Below, in pieces: positions 1 to 12,296 of a stretch of DNA of 64,000 nucleotides. Source of the stretch: Ascaris suum (taxonomy: Eukaryota > Nematoda > Chromadorea > Rhabditida > Ascarididae); assembly GCA_013433145.1 (NCBI GenBank), contig CM024178.1, positions 7,611,260 through 7,675,259 on the forward strand. Direction: 5' to 3'. The notes beneath the pieces were generated by a model. It did no database searches. It worked only from the letters and a program-made list of their open reading frames with translations, and had not been told where the DNA came from. Each line of letters starts with the position of its first letter. The first letter of the stretch is position 1. The translations under genes were made by a program, and so were the position numbers.

Positions 1-447
1 TTTTTACTAAAATAGAGTTATGCTTAAATTTTATTTCTATATATTATCGCTATTATTCATTTTATTTCTATTTATTCTCATTATTATTCATGTTTTCATT
101 TCAGGCGTGATAGTTTTTTCTCATCAAACTCTTCAAAAGTCATTATTCTGTATGAATTTCCTCTAATTATTTTCCCGGTTTTCTTATTATCCATTTCCAA
201 ATTCCTTTAAAAGGCCTATTGCTTGAAATTATAGTGCACTATGAACTCAAGAAACATTAAAATCTACAAATTAATTTCGAGTATACTTCTTTCTTTATCC
301 ATAGGAAGGCTACTATGGAAGCATCATCATACTATCCATGTTTATTAAGCGCTATTAATACGCATCATTGACTCTATTTTAGAATATATTTACTTGAATA
401 ACTCCTCTGTCAGCTGCTAAAGATTCGATTCGTAAATCTGATTGCAG
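1..447. other. Left-edge sequence, probably an intron of the large beta-helix gene
   Basis: AT-rich sequence without a convincing exon. An acceptor-like TTTTCATTTCAG ends near 103, but the sequence after it reads only about 20 codons before a stop and shows no likeness to the protein that follows. A good acceptor, ATTGCAG, ends at 447 and opens the first supported exon. The gene must therefore begin to the left of the window. Confidence 0.5.
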
Positions 448-3400
448 ATATCGTGCACATCATTCAACTGTGCTGGAATTTGGTCTGTGGGTGAACAGAT
501 CAGTATTGAAGCTCATTCGGCGGAATTCATTACCAACTCATATATGGAAGTCGATCTATTTGATGCTAAAATCGAAGGAAATTGTTGTAATGCAGGTGAG
601 TGTTCATCACCAATCAATGAAAAAATTAGCTTATCATATGTGTACACTATATGAGAAACTCATCGAAGCATTGAGATTCTCGAAAATAAGGGAAAAGCAT
701 TTAAAATTCTGAAGTAAATGGCACACGTTGATTATATGCGTAATATTTCCCAATATATCTTTTAAAAAAAAGTTTTGATTTTTGAGGAAACGAAAGGGCA
801 GGTAAAGAAACAATTTTCAATAGAGTATCGGAACTCGTGTAATAAAGTTAACGTTTCAGCATTTTACAGTCTAAATAAAAAAAATCAGATGAATAGATTT
901 CTGCTCAAAATATTGTTGAAAAAAATGGAGGTTTTCCGGAAACTTACATTAAACTAAAACAGCGGATAGGGGAGGGAATCTCCTTCATCCATTTTGTTAC
1001 ACTCTTTGTTTGCTAACTAACATAATGCCACGTTTGATTCCATTTTATATTATTGCCACTAGATCTGAATTTCTATACTTAATGGATCTCATTTGAAATG
1101 TTCATTAGCGATTTTTTGTCGTTCTTAAAATCATTTTCGATTTTTTTTAAAATCTGCGCTCAAAAAATTATCTTCTATTTCGTTATTCTAATAGTTAAGT
1201 ATTTGAAAATTTATTTTTCATTTTGTCGCAAATTTCATCAAAAGAATTTCAGATTATAGAGGAGAAAGTAATGATATATTGCCATAAAATGAGAATTTAT
1301 TTCAAAAGATTTTTCGATTTTTTCAATCCCATAAAAATTTCCTTACCATTTGCTAACAATAAATTCCCTTCTTCGAGTAAAACTCCTCAAAAAATATTGG
1401 AAAAATTTTGTTATTGCGATTGTTTTATTCTAGAGAATTACTTACTCTAAATTGAAATATCTCCCAAGTATTTAGATATTTTCTTTTTTTTTTTCAGGAA
1501 CCTGGCAAATGCGTTTCATTTCATTGTCTTTGGATGGGAATTTAATAACTTCCCCAAGTGGGAAAGTACTCATCGATGAGACAGCTGACGTGAGTGCAGT
1601 CGCTTTCAACTGTAGTGGTGCATGGAAAGTCAATGAATCAATTCAAATGAGTCTTCGTGGTCCAGTGAATTTCTTCTCATCAAGTCATATAAGTGCAAAT
1701 TTATTGAAGATGATCGTCGAAGGCCATGGAACATTTGCTGGCTACTTAGTTGTTGATAATTTATTGGCCTATATACGAAATGATCTCGTTACTGCACCAA
1801 CAGCTAAAATTGCAATCAGTAATGGTGGTACGATTGCAACAGGTATGTTTCGAAATGATGCGAATTGGCTATCGGAATGCAGTTTGCATTTTCATGTGGC
1901 TTGCTTTGAGCAATCGGAAGATGCGATTATATTTGTCAAGGATACCTTTAATATGATCGTCTATGATGATTCAGAAGAGAATAGTCATGGTCGAATTGTG
2001 GCCAATTATTGTACTATTCGTGCGAATCGAAAATTTCGATTCGATGGTTATTTACGTGTGAATCAAATTGAACTTAATGTTCCATATGTGAATGAATCGA
2101 AGATAACGATTGGTGGTCAACTTGAAGTGCTTACTGGAGCACTGGTCATTAAAGGTCATAGCGAGTTGACCGGTTCGTCACAATCTCTATCACCACATCA
2201 ATGGCCTGCATTCGTGTTGGAGGGTCAACTCAAAGCTGAAGCGGTCATTGCACCATTCCTTGCGATTCGTTTCGCCACATCCTCATATGCACTACTGTCC
2301 GGAATGAATTCTATTATGAAAGCTCCATGTCGTACATTAGTATCAGCTGGAGCTTTATATACAATGCATACAGCGCTTATCGATTCCGTCTCGAATGACA
2401 CCTATCCAGAGGGTATAATGTGTGCAACCGTCTGGATTCATGAAGGACAAATTCGTTTTCGTGGACAATCGGCGTTCGTTATTGTGGATAGTTTCTTAAA
2501 CAAAGGACGTCTTACAAATGAGGGAAAATTACAAAATCATATGAAGGAGATTTTCTTAACGATAGCGAATTACTTCTATAATGATGCGGTTCTTTCGGCC
2601 GATAAAATTCACATCAGCGGTGATGGTGAATTACAAAATAAGAATCGAGTATTCGCTAATGACGTTATGGATATACGTCTATCGAATTTCTCCACTGAAA
2701 TTGAACGAATACAATCGGAGACAATAAAATTATTATCGGCGAATAAAGAAACGACAAAAATCAATGGACGTTTCGACTTGAAAAATAATTCGGAGAATTC
2801 ATCATCAAAATTTTCAACAATAACGAAAAATTTCGATGCACAAAAGCAAGTTCGACTAAATACTCGAGCTCAACTATTCGTCAGTAATGATATTAATGAT
2901 GAATTTGGTAGTGTAACTCTTACGGCACGAGATGCGATTATTTTCGACGCAAATATTCTATTGGATGGTATTGAATTAACATTAGGTACATCATATAAAG
3001 CTGAAATGATCATAAGTGAACATAAAATGATTCGTGTAAATCATCTACGAATCGGTGGTAAATGTAAACATTTAACGATTATTATTGATGGTTGCATTTC
3101 ATGCGGCTCGATTATTATTGAAAATTCCCTACGACAAGTGAAAATTATTGGTAAAGGAACGATGCGATGTTTACGTTCAATGAATATAGCCGGTGAAGCG
3201 ATAATATTTACGATGAAAGAATTATATGCAAATGAAATTTTAGCGACATCAGTAACATTTAACGCTATTGGACATTCGAAAATTTCACCAACGGAAACAT
3301 CTCAGGCGTTGAGTGTATATTCTGATCGATGTTTTATACATGGTCGTCTACTTATCGAGGGTAAATTATGCTTGAAAGCATCAAAAGGAATCGTTAAAAT

Positions 3401-4553
3401 TGATGGTAATATAATGGGCACATCGATGAATAGTGAATTAAGTGTAGAATGTGATGATTTAATTCTAAGCGGCGATTTAGCGAATCTTGAATTTCTGGAA
3501 ATTTATGCACGTAAACGTATTGAATTCTGTGAGACGGCAATCATAAAAAATTCACGAAATGCTGCAATGGAAGCGGAATTTATCGCATTCGATGGTAAAG
3601 TAACGAATTGTGAAGTATTATTGGCGACCGCTGAAGAAGTCGCAATCGATGGATCACTTTATAATGAAAACTCCATTGGATCATATTCCATTTTTGGGAA
3701 AATAATTCGATTTGATGGTAACGCCAATGGTATGGCACATCTTGAATTGAATAGCGCTAACGATCTCATATTAAACTGTTCAATGAATAATATCAATGAA
3801 ATCGAAGTGGATAGCAAATGGATGAATTGGCATGCGAATATGACCAATTGTTATGATGTGAATGTTACTGCTTATTCGGCTGTACTCAGTGGTACAATAT
3901 CTTCTCAGTCAATATCGATTCATTGTTTGGGATCGATTTTCAATCGTTGTACTATTAATTCATCGAATTGTTCGATATGTGCACCATTTGTATTTGCATT
4001 TGGTCAAACATCTTCTCTACCGGAAAATACCGAAATGAGTGCATTCATATTCTCAAACGACAGAAATGATTCGAACGCAAATCGAATCAATTCCGGAAAT
4101 GCCTATTTGCATATTAAATTCGATGAGAATTCCGAAGAAATTGTTTCATCGAGGCAATTCGAAATTTGGAAACAAGCGATACATCTACTCGGTGAAACAT
4201 TTCATTCACCATCGATTGTATTAGATGAATTTTTAGCAATTTTAAAATATGTTGGTGAGATTCAACCAACTACTATAATATTACCTACCTCTTCACAACT
4301 CTATAAAGATCTATCAAAAACGGCCGCTAAATTCGGTTTAGAGCACGTTAGCCTCTTCAGTCCACCGAAATTTATTGCCGCTCTTCGAAGTTATCAATCA
4401 AAACTTCTTATCAACGATCAAAACAACATCGATGAACCAATCACTATGACTCGGTTAGCCTATTTTACTTGCTCAAAATTTTCTTTTGATCAAGTTTCAG
4501 CACTATTCGAATTATTGTGGCAAAATATGATCTATGAACAAAGGAAAATATAA
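448..4553 (+). CDS. Large repetitive, probably beta-helical protein, C-terminal part (5' partial)
   Basis: Two exons are supported: 448-595 (donor G|GTGAGT, phase 1) and 1498-4553 (acceptor TTTTTTTTTTCAG, stop TAA 4551-4553). The join restores Gly-Thr-Trp-Gln and gives 1,067 residues with the start missing. I do not recognise the family. Unusually for this window, the 3' 3 kb is one uninterrupted exon. The two exons share a repeat: SFNCAGIWSVGEQISIEA (from 460) and AFNCSGAWKVNESIQMSL (from 1602), about 80 residues apart. The rest repeats a loose pattern of short beta strands and turns, with alternating hydrophobics and G-x-hydrophobic-x-N steps every 15-25 residues, strongest in residues 600-900. 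This resembles stacked-coil right-handed beta-helices such as filamentous-haemagglutinin-type proteins. The last 150 residues lose the repeat and look globular. No transmembrane segment is visible. Function is unknown; the fold is inference. Confidence 0.85.
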
Positions 4554-4839
4554 CAAATGGAATACTAAAAACATTTCTATTTCATTACAAATTTATATTT
4601 TTTTTTCGTATTTCAACTTTCTTTCACGTTTGAAATATTTTAGTTATCTCAGTTTTCCCTTGGAATTTTCTTTTCTATTGCTGTAGATAGCATTTACTTT
4701 CTTAGCACATCATACAACATTACATTACACCAATTTCTGTTCATTTCCACTATTGCTTGGCTATTGTACAACTTTCATAAATATTTCATTAGTTTTCTCT
4801 CATAAAGGCTTATCGATTTCTTCCATAAATTCTATGACT
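4554..4839. other. Short intergenic interval between two + strand genes
   Basis: AT-rich spacer of about 290 bases between the stop of the repetitive-protein gene and the trans-splice-like acceptor of the next gene. The close head-to-tail spacing would permit read-through transcription, but no clear poly(A) signal or U-rich spacer was identified. Confidence 0.4.
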
Positions 4840-4919
4840 ATTTTAGATTCAAATTTCTTATTTTTTCATTGAAATTTTCTTAATTTTGCACAAAAATTTA
4901 AAGATTTGCTGCTGAGTCA
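4840..4919 (+). promoter_or_regulatory. Candidate trans-splice acceptor and 5' UTR
   Basis: CTATTTTAG ends at 4848. All three frames after it have stops before the ATG, and the first ATG downstream is that of the next gene at 4920. This fits a spliced-leader acceptor with a 5' UTR of about 71 bases better than an internal coding exon. An alternative acceptor is TTTAAAG, ending about 4902. Confidence 0.45.
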
Positions 4920-7900
4920 ATGTACGAATTGGCGAATCGATTCCGCATTCGGTCGAAAAAATATGCGCCAAATTCTTTGCGATACTCAGCTGAAGACGGT
5001 GGTTATGCAAGTCGAAGCTCAAGTGAAGATATCGACGAGAAGAAAACAATAATAGAGAGGTGAATTTATTTTTCGTTTTTTTTTTAAATGGTAACCTTCG
5101 ATATTTCAATTTCTTTCGCAGTCATTTTTTTTCCCTTCATTGAAAATTTTTCCCTTCATCGTTTTTGATGTAGAGTTCACTCGATTGGTAATGTTGTTTT
5201 AAGTTATTTTCCACTAACTTATTGCAGTAGTCCACGTTTTGCTTTTATAGTTCCCGTTCTCTCTTGTTTATGGCTAATTATATCAGTGAATTCATGAAAC
5301 GCTCTAATAAGAATGTCTAGTTTAGCCAATAGAATTTCTCGCAAATCACAACTAAATTTGCGTTATTTCTGAGAAAATTGGTTCTGCAGCATTTATTGTA
5401 AACTATTTATTTATTTATTTATTTATTTGTTTGTTTGTTTGTTTGTTTCAACTTACCTAGGTGAGGAAGCATTCAAAAGTGCATGAGCATAAATAGCAAG
5501 AACGAGCTAAACGTTCGCAAAGTTACAATTTAAACGAACAGACCATTTAATACATGGGAGCAGCAATATTGTCTAAATCGAAACGACTCAGCCGCAGCTT
5601 GAAAGCTGAAAAAGTGGGTGCATCAACAATATCGACGGGAAGCTGATTCGAAACACATGCAACGCGGAGTTAGAAAATGTGCAGAATATTGTCCGTACTG
5701 CAATATTTTGTTGGCGGACTGAAACTGATGCCCTTGTCAACAACGAGGAGGGGCAGTCTGAAATATTTCTAACAGTGGTGAATCGGGAGAGTAGAGCACA
5801 ATTGTGTAAAAAAAATGAGTATTTTAAATTTAAGTCTGCGATATTTCAGTGATTTGAGATTAAAAATTTTCCGCCTGGTAATGTAATTAGGCTGATACGA
5901 ACCTCGAAAATTATGTAGAAAGAAATGCGATTGAAGCGTTTCTATTGATCCTTTAGCAACCTGATATCAGAGACAAATAAGGAGACGACAAAAGAGTGCA
6001 ATATTCGAAGATGGATCGGCAGTAGGCGATGAAGGCATATTGGTAATGCTCAATATATCTGCGCTGTAAAGCACGTGGAATACAAATTACAATTTCGGTT
6101 GACTTTTCGACCACAATTGGTACACTATAACCTCCAGTAAAGTTTTAGAATGTTGAAACAACAATGATTATGAACTGTAAATTGTATCTACTAAGCGTAA
6201 TATGAAAGTCATGAAAAGAATTTCATAAAGAATTCATTGGAGAATCATAGAAATGAATAATTTGGCAATAATTTTTTTTCATTCCATAATGAAGTGCAAA
6301 TTTAGCGTATTTCTAAAATACTCTTCAACAATTATACTTTATAAGGCATTTCACGTTAATCTTTCATCTCAAGATGAATTTCAATAAAATTTAATTTGCA
6401 TTAAAAATATGAGCACGTATATTTTTTTAGATTTCTTCATAGATGGAATAATTTTGCGAAAAATCAGTAATGCTCAAAAAATAATTCCTTTTCAGCCCAA
6501 CAGTTTGTTATGATAACGAGATCGCTGCATCATCGTTCAAGGTGATCAGTGAAGGGGTCGATGATGTAGAGCGAGAATTGGATAGTGAACAATCGGCTAT
6601 AACATCACGTCCTATTGGCGTTGTAACACATGACGAGTATGCCGCTTTCAATGCGATTTAATTGTTCAAATACTGCTTTATATTCCAACTAGAATTTATT
6701 GGCATCAATAGTTTCATTGTAAAGATATAGGATCAATTGATATGATTGATGGTTTCTATAACCAGATTAATTTCTCTAATATTTCGGTTCTTGCATTCTT
6801 CTCCACTCACCAATGCAAAACCCTCAAGCTAAAAATTATGATGCATTTCTAAATGATGCATTCTTTGGGAAAACAGAGATTTCTACGCTTAAAACTTCCA
6901 AAGATTTGTTATGATCGTTAAAAATTGCGATGATATGATCGATTTTAGTGTTTTCCACTTATCACATATTCATGAATATTATACGCATGCAGAGCTTTTT
7001 TTCCTATGTAGAATCATGCGCTACCGATAAAACTTTTTTTATTATCTAACGTTTTTAATGCGTTCGTACTTCTATACGACTTGACTGCACAAGAAAGTTA
7101 TTTTTACTGCTTAAAAACACTTAACTGACGATAAGCGCTTCCAGCATACTTCCGGTTTTCATTTCTTCCGGTTTCTTTCTGAATTCTGTCCCTAACATCT
7201 AATCGAAAACTTGGAGCTAATAAAGTTTGCCATTCGGAAGGTGGAATTCTACCACAGCTGTGCTTCATATCTTGAGTAATCAATCAAAATTTAAGCTTAA
7301 ATAAGGTTGCACTGATAATTTATGAATCATGAACGAACGCTTATCAACTTCAGGTTTGCTGAATCGTCAGGCGATGAGAGTACATCGCATAGAGAAAACT
7401 CTACTAGGTATGTAATGAATGGAGAACATCGGATCGCAATCGACTATGTGGATTTCAAGAAGCTCGATATTGTAATTTCGAAGCCACGTTTAGAGATGCC
7501 TCGTCGTGCACCTTCAACTACCGATTTAGCAATGAAGAAAATGAAGGTAATGCTTTAACCAAACTCTTTACTATGTAATTATTAGCGATAAATAATATTT
7601 GTTATTTTATTGTATCACTGTATTTTGTTTTTTTTTTGTACTTTTATTTTTTATACCGCTAGTATTTTGCAAGCTAATATTTCAATTGTAATTTCAATTA
7701 GAGAATAAATTAAATTTTGATTTTATTATTTTATACAATTCGTTTCAAGGTCAAAATAACGAATTCCACAGTTATAAGCTTCACACCTTTAAATTCCTTC
7801 TTATTGAGATAATTGCCACTATTCTATCCGTCAAGCCGATTTATCAATTCCATAGAGAATTTGTCTTTAATTGGATTTTTTTTAAAACTCTAATCTTACT

Positions 7901-8385
7901 GTTTCTAATTCCATGCACATATCTTTCCTTGTTGAAATGATTTATGAGTTGAAATATTTTTGATTTATTGTATGAGATTTCATTTATATTGAGGCTTTCG
8001 ATGAACTCTTGAGAAGTTTTCTAAGCAATTCTTTTGCTCCATGTTTAATTGCATTGCAAAAACAACTGATACCCGTACAAAGGATTAAGTTTTGAAAAAA
8101 ATTTTTCCTCCTTTTTTGTTTTTTATTTTTCAATCTTCAGTCATTAATCTTTCATAGAATTTTCAAAAATTTTCCGAACACTTAGTGAAAGATATGTCAA
8201 TGAAAATAATTCAGGTAAAAATGGCATTATCAAATTTGGATTTGCGCTCGTTTGGTAGCGAATCTTCTCTCGCATCGTTCGATGCTGCAGAAGGCGGTAC
8301 ACCGATGAGGATGGTACCTTCCCCAGCAAAGCGATCTCTAATTCCGCGTTCATCCTTCAGGAGGGCACTTACTCCCATCGTTTAA
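4920..8385 (+). CDS. Unrecognised serine-rich basic protein, 214 aa, four exons
   Basis: Exons 4920-5059, 6496-6636, 7354-7546 and 8215-8385 join in frame (phases 2, 2, 0) with donors GTGAAT, GTATGC, GTAATG and acceptors TTTTCAG, CTTCAG, ATTCAG. Start is the first ATG after the candidate trans-splice acceptor. The protein begins MYELANRFRIRSKKYAP, has an acidic-serine stretch (YASRSSSEDIDEKK), a middle block with YVDFKKLDIVISKPRLEM, and a basic Ser/Arg/Pro C-terminus ending SFRRALTPIV. No signal peptide, transmembrane segment or known domain is visible; the composition suggests a mostly disordered, phosphorylatable intracellular protein. Odd points: if the exon-2 donor is ignored, the frame runs to a stop at 6658-6660, giving a short form; exon 3 also contains a perfect GTATGT donor at 7408. 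It could instead be the tail of a longer gene if the first exon is entered by the TTTAAAG acceptor. Confidence 0.65.
5404..5448. repeat. (TTTA)n(TTTG)n tract, the LINE tail
   Basis: About six TTTA units followed by five TTTG units. On the minus strand they form the 3' tail of the adjoining LINE remnant. Confidence 0.85.
5404..6130 (-). mobile_element. Degenerate LINE (non-LTR retrotransposon) 3' end
   Basis: Read on the minus strand this is the end of a LINE reverse-transcriptase ORF. Around 5920-6080 one frame gives YCRSIFEYCTLLSSPYLSL, the usual RT C-terminal pattern (RSILEYC..WSPYL). Around 5550-5660 another gives LPVDIVDAPTFSAFKLRLSR and then a stop, the typical LINE terminus (LP..VV.A....FK..L). 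After about 100 bases of 3' UTR comes a simple tail of AAAC then AAAT units at 5404-5448, the expected LINE 3' end. Several stops and frameshifts break it, so it is dead. It lies antisense inside the first intron of the 4920-8385 gene. Clade (CR1, Jockey or R4-like) was not resolved. Confidence 0.7.
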
Positions 8386-8784
8386 TTACTTATATTTTTT
8401 TTATTGTACATTTGTTGACCTGAATTCAAAATAACTCGACGTCAATTTTACTACCTTCTCTATCTTTCCCTCTAGCACAAATTTTAGTCCTAAATATCCC
8501 ACGAATTACGCCAGCCATCCGCAGAATTGTCAGTCCTCTTAAATTTATGACTAATTCAGCCAATGGAAGATGATGTGAAAAATTAGAGAAGAGAATTTGT
8601 ATGGCGACATGCAATATTTTACTTATTTCAGTTTTATTTAGCAATAATATCCGCTTCTCACTAAGTTTAAGCATTGACTGTACACACGAACTTCTCTTGA
8701 TAACACAATTGATGAGATAGGCAAAAAGCAAGCTTGAAGAATTCGTAGTATTTTTCCAAGGGGCTTTTAAATTTGCTATAACCT

Positions 8785-8932
8785 ATTCTACTAACGAACA
8801 ATCTTTTTTTGCTAATATTTCCCAATATGACAATTCCACTAACGAACAAATTGCTAACGAACATTATGCTAATAACGAACAATTTGCTAATATTTTTACT
8901 AATTTGCTAATTTTTGCTAATAGTTTCTAATT
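8785..8932. repeat. Degenerate tandem repeat of CTAACGAACAA / TTGCTAAT
   Basis: Successive imperfect units CTAACGAACAAT, TTGCTAATATTT, CTAACGAACAAA, TTGCTAACGAACA and TTGCTAATTTTT follow each other for about 150 bases, in the 3' flank of the serine-rich protein gene. Confidence 0.7.
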
Positions 8933-10206
8933 TCGAAATTTCCCAGAATCTATCTTTTTTCTTTGATTTTCAGTGTCTTCTAATCGATTGATTTTCGTTC
9001 ATCCGTCGAATTTTTACAGCAATAAATAAGGTTATGAGTGTTGGAAACTAAACATATACTAGGATGTTTATTGCAAAAATGAATCATATTTGAATTTTAA
9101 AATAAGTCTCAGTTTTATGCATAAAATGAAATACCCATAGTCAACGATATTTCCTTTCTTGTGTATCTCACAAAGTGGGCAACTTTTAATAACGCATCGA
9201 TAATGCATGCATTCGATACTGATATATTTAGATTTTTATCTCACATGCATTCTTTTTTTTTTTTTTTAATATTTATGCTTATTTATGATAACATTTGTCG
9301 AGATGCTTATGCGTTAGTGCATTGATGGTGGCAATAACAACGTACGCTTATCGGTAATCAATGTGTATATTCTTCTCTTCTAACTATAGAACATCGTACA
9401 AAGCTTACGAGTTGTTTCTATCAGTTTGCTGTTTTACATTAGTTTTTCGTTTCAGCCGAACGGCTAATTGCAAATCATTCTCCACTGAAATTTGAGAAAA
9501 ATCAAAGATGAAACGCCACAACGATAATCTTCAAAAGTGGATCACAATTTGATTGAATGTGCTGAATGCTTTTTAGAATTTTTTTTTTTTTTTGCAAATT
9601 TAGAAAATATGAAAATTTAAAAAATCGAATCATATTTTTTATTTTTATTGAATTTTCAGAAAAAAATTTGAAAATTACCTTTTTTTTCATTACTTTTACT
9701 TTATGCCATTTTTTCTTTAAAGGCGATATTGTTTGTGGTCTTGTTTTAGTTATTTCTTCCATATTCACTTATTTTCAAATATAACTATTGTTGTTAGAAA
9801 TTAGAAGAAAAAATTTCCATTTCCACATTCCATTTCATAAGACAAAACGCCAACTGCCAGTGCTACATCATTCATTATTTTTTTCATTACTTCTAACAGT
9901 TCTAAAAGCAGCTTTCAATGTTGCGCTGTTAGAATTTTTCAAAAAAAAGGTAGTTTAATATATCTTCTAAAGCTTTAGCTACCTTTTTCGTGAGGTAGTG
10001 AATAAGGTCGTGTATTCTCATGGATGTAGGGCATCTCTACTGGCATAATGCTTGGTAAGAAAATTTTACAAGGGAAGATATATTCTCTCTTTCGATCCTC
10101 GCAGATAATAAAATATAAAAAATTTGTAAAGCGTTGCATCTTTTATGCAAAAAGCCTTCGGATAAAAATAAAGACACGGCCATTAATATATATGCAAAAA
10201 ATGCTT

Positions 10207-10275
10207 TCCCCCCCCCCCCCCTACCCTCACCCTTTTATTAAAAAATATCAACTCTGTTGTTGTTGTTGTTGTTGC
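10207..10275. repeat. Poly-C run and (GTT)n microsatellite
   Basis: A run of about 14 C (10208-10221) followed 35 bases later by about six GTT units (10255-10274). Simple sequence, no coding meaning. Confidence 0.85.
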
Positions 10276-12296
10276 ATTTTCAGTCAGTGTACTTCTATGT
10301 TTTGCATACGCACTATTTCCTCTTTTTTTGTCTTTTCTGTATTAACTTTACTTAATTCTCATGTTTTGCTATCACTTAACATTGTTTTATCGCTGAATTA
10401 ATTTAGAAAGCTTAAGTGTCGTCACAACGTTGTTGCTCATCCATCTTTGCACGGGTATAACTGTATGAGCTTCGCATATAAAGCATTCTATGCGACTCTT
10501 TCTATAACACACTTTTGTGTTATAATATCAATCAATTTTTTAAAAATTACTTTATAGCACTTCTTTAATTGTTTATTAGAGATTTATTATGCACGTTTGT
10601 ATTCATATGATCGCTAGTATGATCGCCTTATATTTGTTTCTTTGTTTGTTCTATTTTTTTTTTTCATTAACCTTTATTAACAAATAATTTGATCATAAAT
10701 ATTTAATATTTTCACTAATTTTACTATGATACAATATCGAATTCGCTCAGTAATAATTCAGATAATATGTTATTGATATAAAACACATTTTGAGTATCTT
10801 TGTCTGAGAATTAAAAAAAAACATTGAGTTTTACTATATAAGAGTTTCATAACGATAGCCTTGATCGATTGCTAATAACATATTTCTATTGAGCGAATTT
10901 GATCAAACTTTTTTCTTGATCGTTTTTAATCGAAGTTGGGAAAGAGTTGAAATTATGCAAATTGATTAAGTAATCAAAAGGGTGCGATTAACTTTTTTTT
11001 TAATGTGAAACAATAGAACAACACATGAAAAACATATGCTTTTACGTTTTCAAATGCATATTGTTGAAGGAACAATAGAGTTTTCGATTCTTTACTGGAA
11101 TAGATTTCTTCTAAATGTGTTTTTTTTTCTTAACTTTTATCTTTCTCAGTTTAATTTTCTTTTTCTAATTTTTATAAACGCATAATTGCTTAGAATTCAT
11201 GTTTAGGAGAAAGAAATAAACTTATAAAAATAGTTGCGTTTTTTTTTTTGCCTCATTTTCATTACTCATTTTATTTCTGTCACTTTTTTTCATTGCACTA
11301 AACGTTCAGGTTTTTACCTTACTTGGTTTAAACCTATAGTTGTCAACGTATGCCCCGGAAATAAAAGAGAATTTACCTTATTACTTGGTTTAAACCTACC
11401 CGAAATTTGTGAGCAGTTGAAGATTTTGAATGAACCAGTAGTGGCGCAATTGTCAAAGGTTATAATCTCCTATGGTGAACAATGATACAAATTGTTACGT
11501 AGAATGTTACGTAAAAGTCAAATTCAACAGCAGTAAAATTCTAAGAACGGTTAATATCTACTGCGATTACCGAGGTAAGCAATCTTTTTATGCCCTAGCT
11601 GTTTCTTAAGTCACTTGCTCAGGAACAGAATTTGCCTCATTCTGCTCTCGGAAATGGCACTATTCTGTTCTTGTACCTTCTGATAATTTCCCAATCCACA
11701 TAAATTAATACCTATTCTGTTCTTGTAACTTTTACCTTCTGAATATAAATCGAAGACAAAAAGATAAATAAATGAAGTGAAATTGACGTTGAGTTTTATG
11801 TGTATTACTTGCAGTTGATGTGTTGTTTCTTCATCACTGTTAGTTGCCACGGGTCATCGATTATATGTACATTTCTCTTTTTTTGAGTAAATAATTATTG
11901 TTTTTATTATGTTATAATCAGAATATTCCACTTAATTTAATGCACTAATTTTTTTTTTTTGCATAAATTGTTTTTCAAAGTTCGAAGTTGTTACATTTAT
12001 TACTCGATTAAGTGGTGATGCATTATCAGCTGATTAAGAATTTCAGCGTATTTATGCGTTTGTTGTCGATTCTTTGCTGACATGTTCTTTAAAGCAGAAA
12101 GTATATTGATCCTATTTGGGGTAGGTCGTTAGTAGGAAGTAACCACGAGGATGATTAATCACTAAGGTCGTTCCTATGTTTGTCGGGATCTGTTGCCATT
12201 GTCGCATCGAACAAACGTTCGCTTTTCATCAACTCAGGTAGCGTTAAAGAAACCGAGGATGTTAGCTCAAGAATGATTGGTACGGCGAGTTATTTC

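Larger units (their letters stand above)
8386..12296. other. Intergenic, no gene recognised
   Basis: About 3.9 kb of AT-rich DNA between the serine-rich protein gene and the possible minus-strand gene. It holds a degenerate CTAACGAACAA repeat (8785-8932), a poly-C run and GTT repeat (10207-10275), a duplicated GGTTTAAACC palindrome (11318-11400), and a duplicated CTATTCTGTTCTTGTA sentence (11660-11750). Open frames are short and lack spliced neighbours. Confidence 0.5.

Noticed and set aside
1223..1450. 75-codon open frame
   Set aside because: It lies in the intron between two exons of the repetitive-protein gene that join in frame.
9991..10012. let-7-like seed TGAGGTAGT
   Set aside because: The rest of the 22-mer differs from let-7 and no complementary arm is found within 80 bases; only a 5-pair stem forms with the preceding CTACC.
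11234..11485. 83-codon open frame with a signal-peptide-like start
   Set aside because: The hydrophobic start comes from poly-T sequence and the remainder spans the duplicated palindrome; no splice context.
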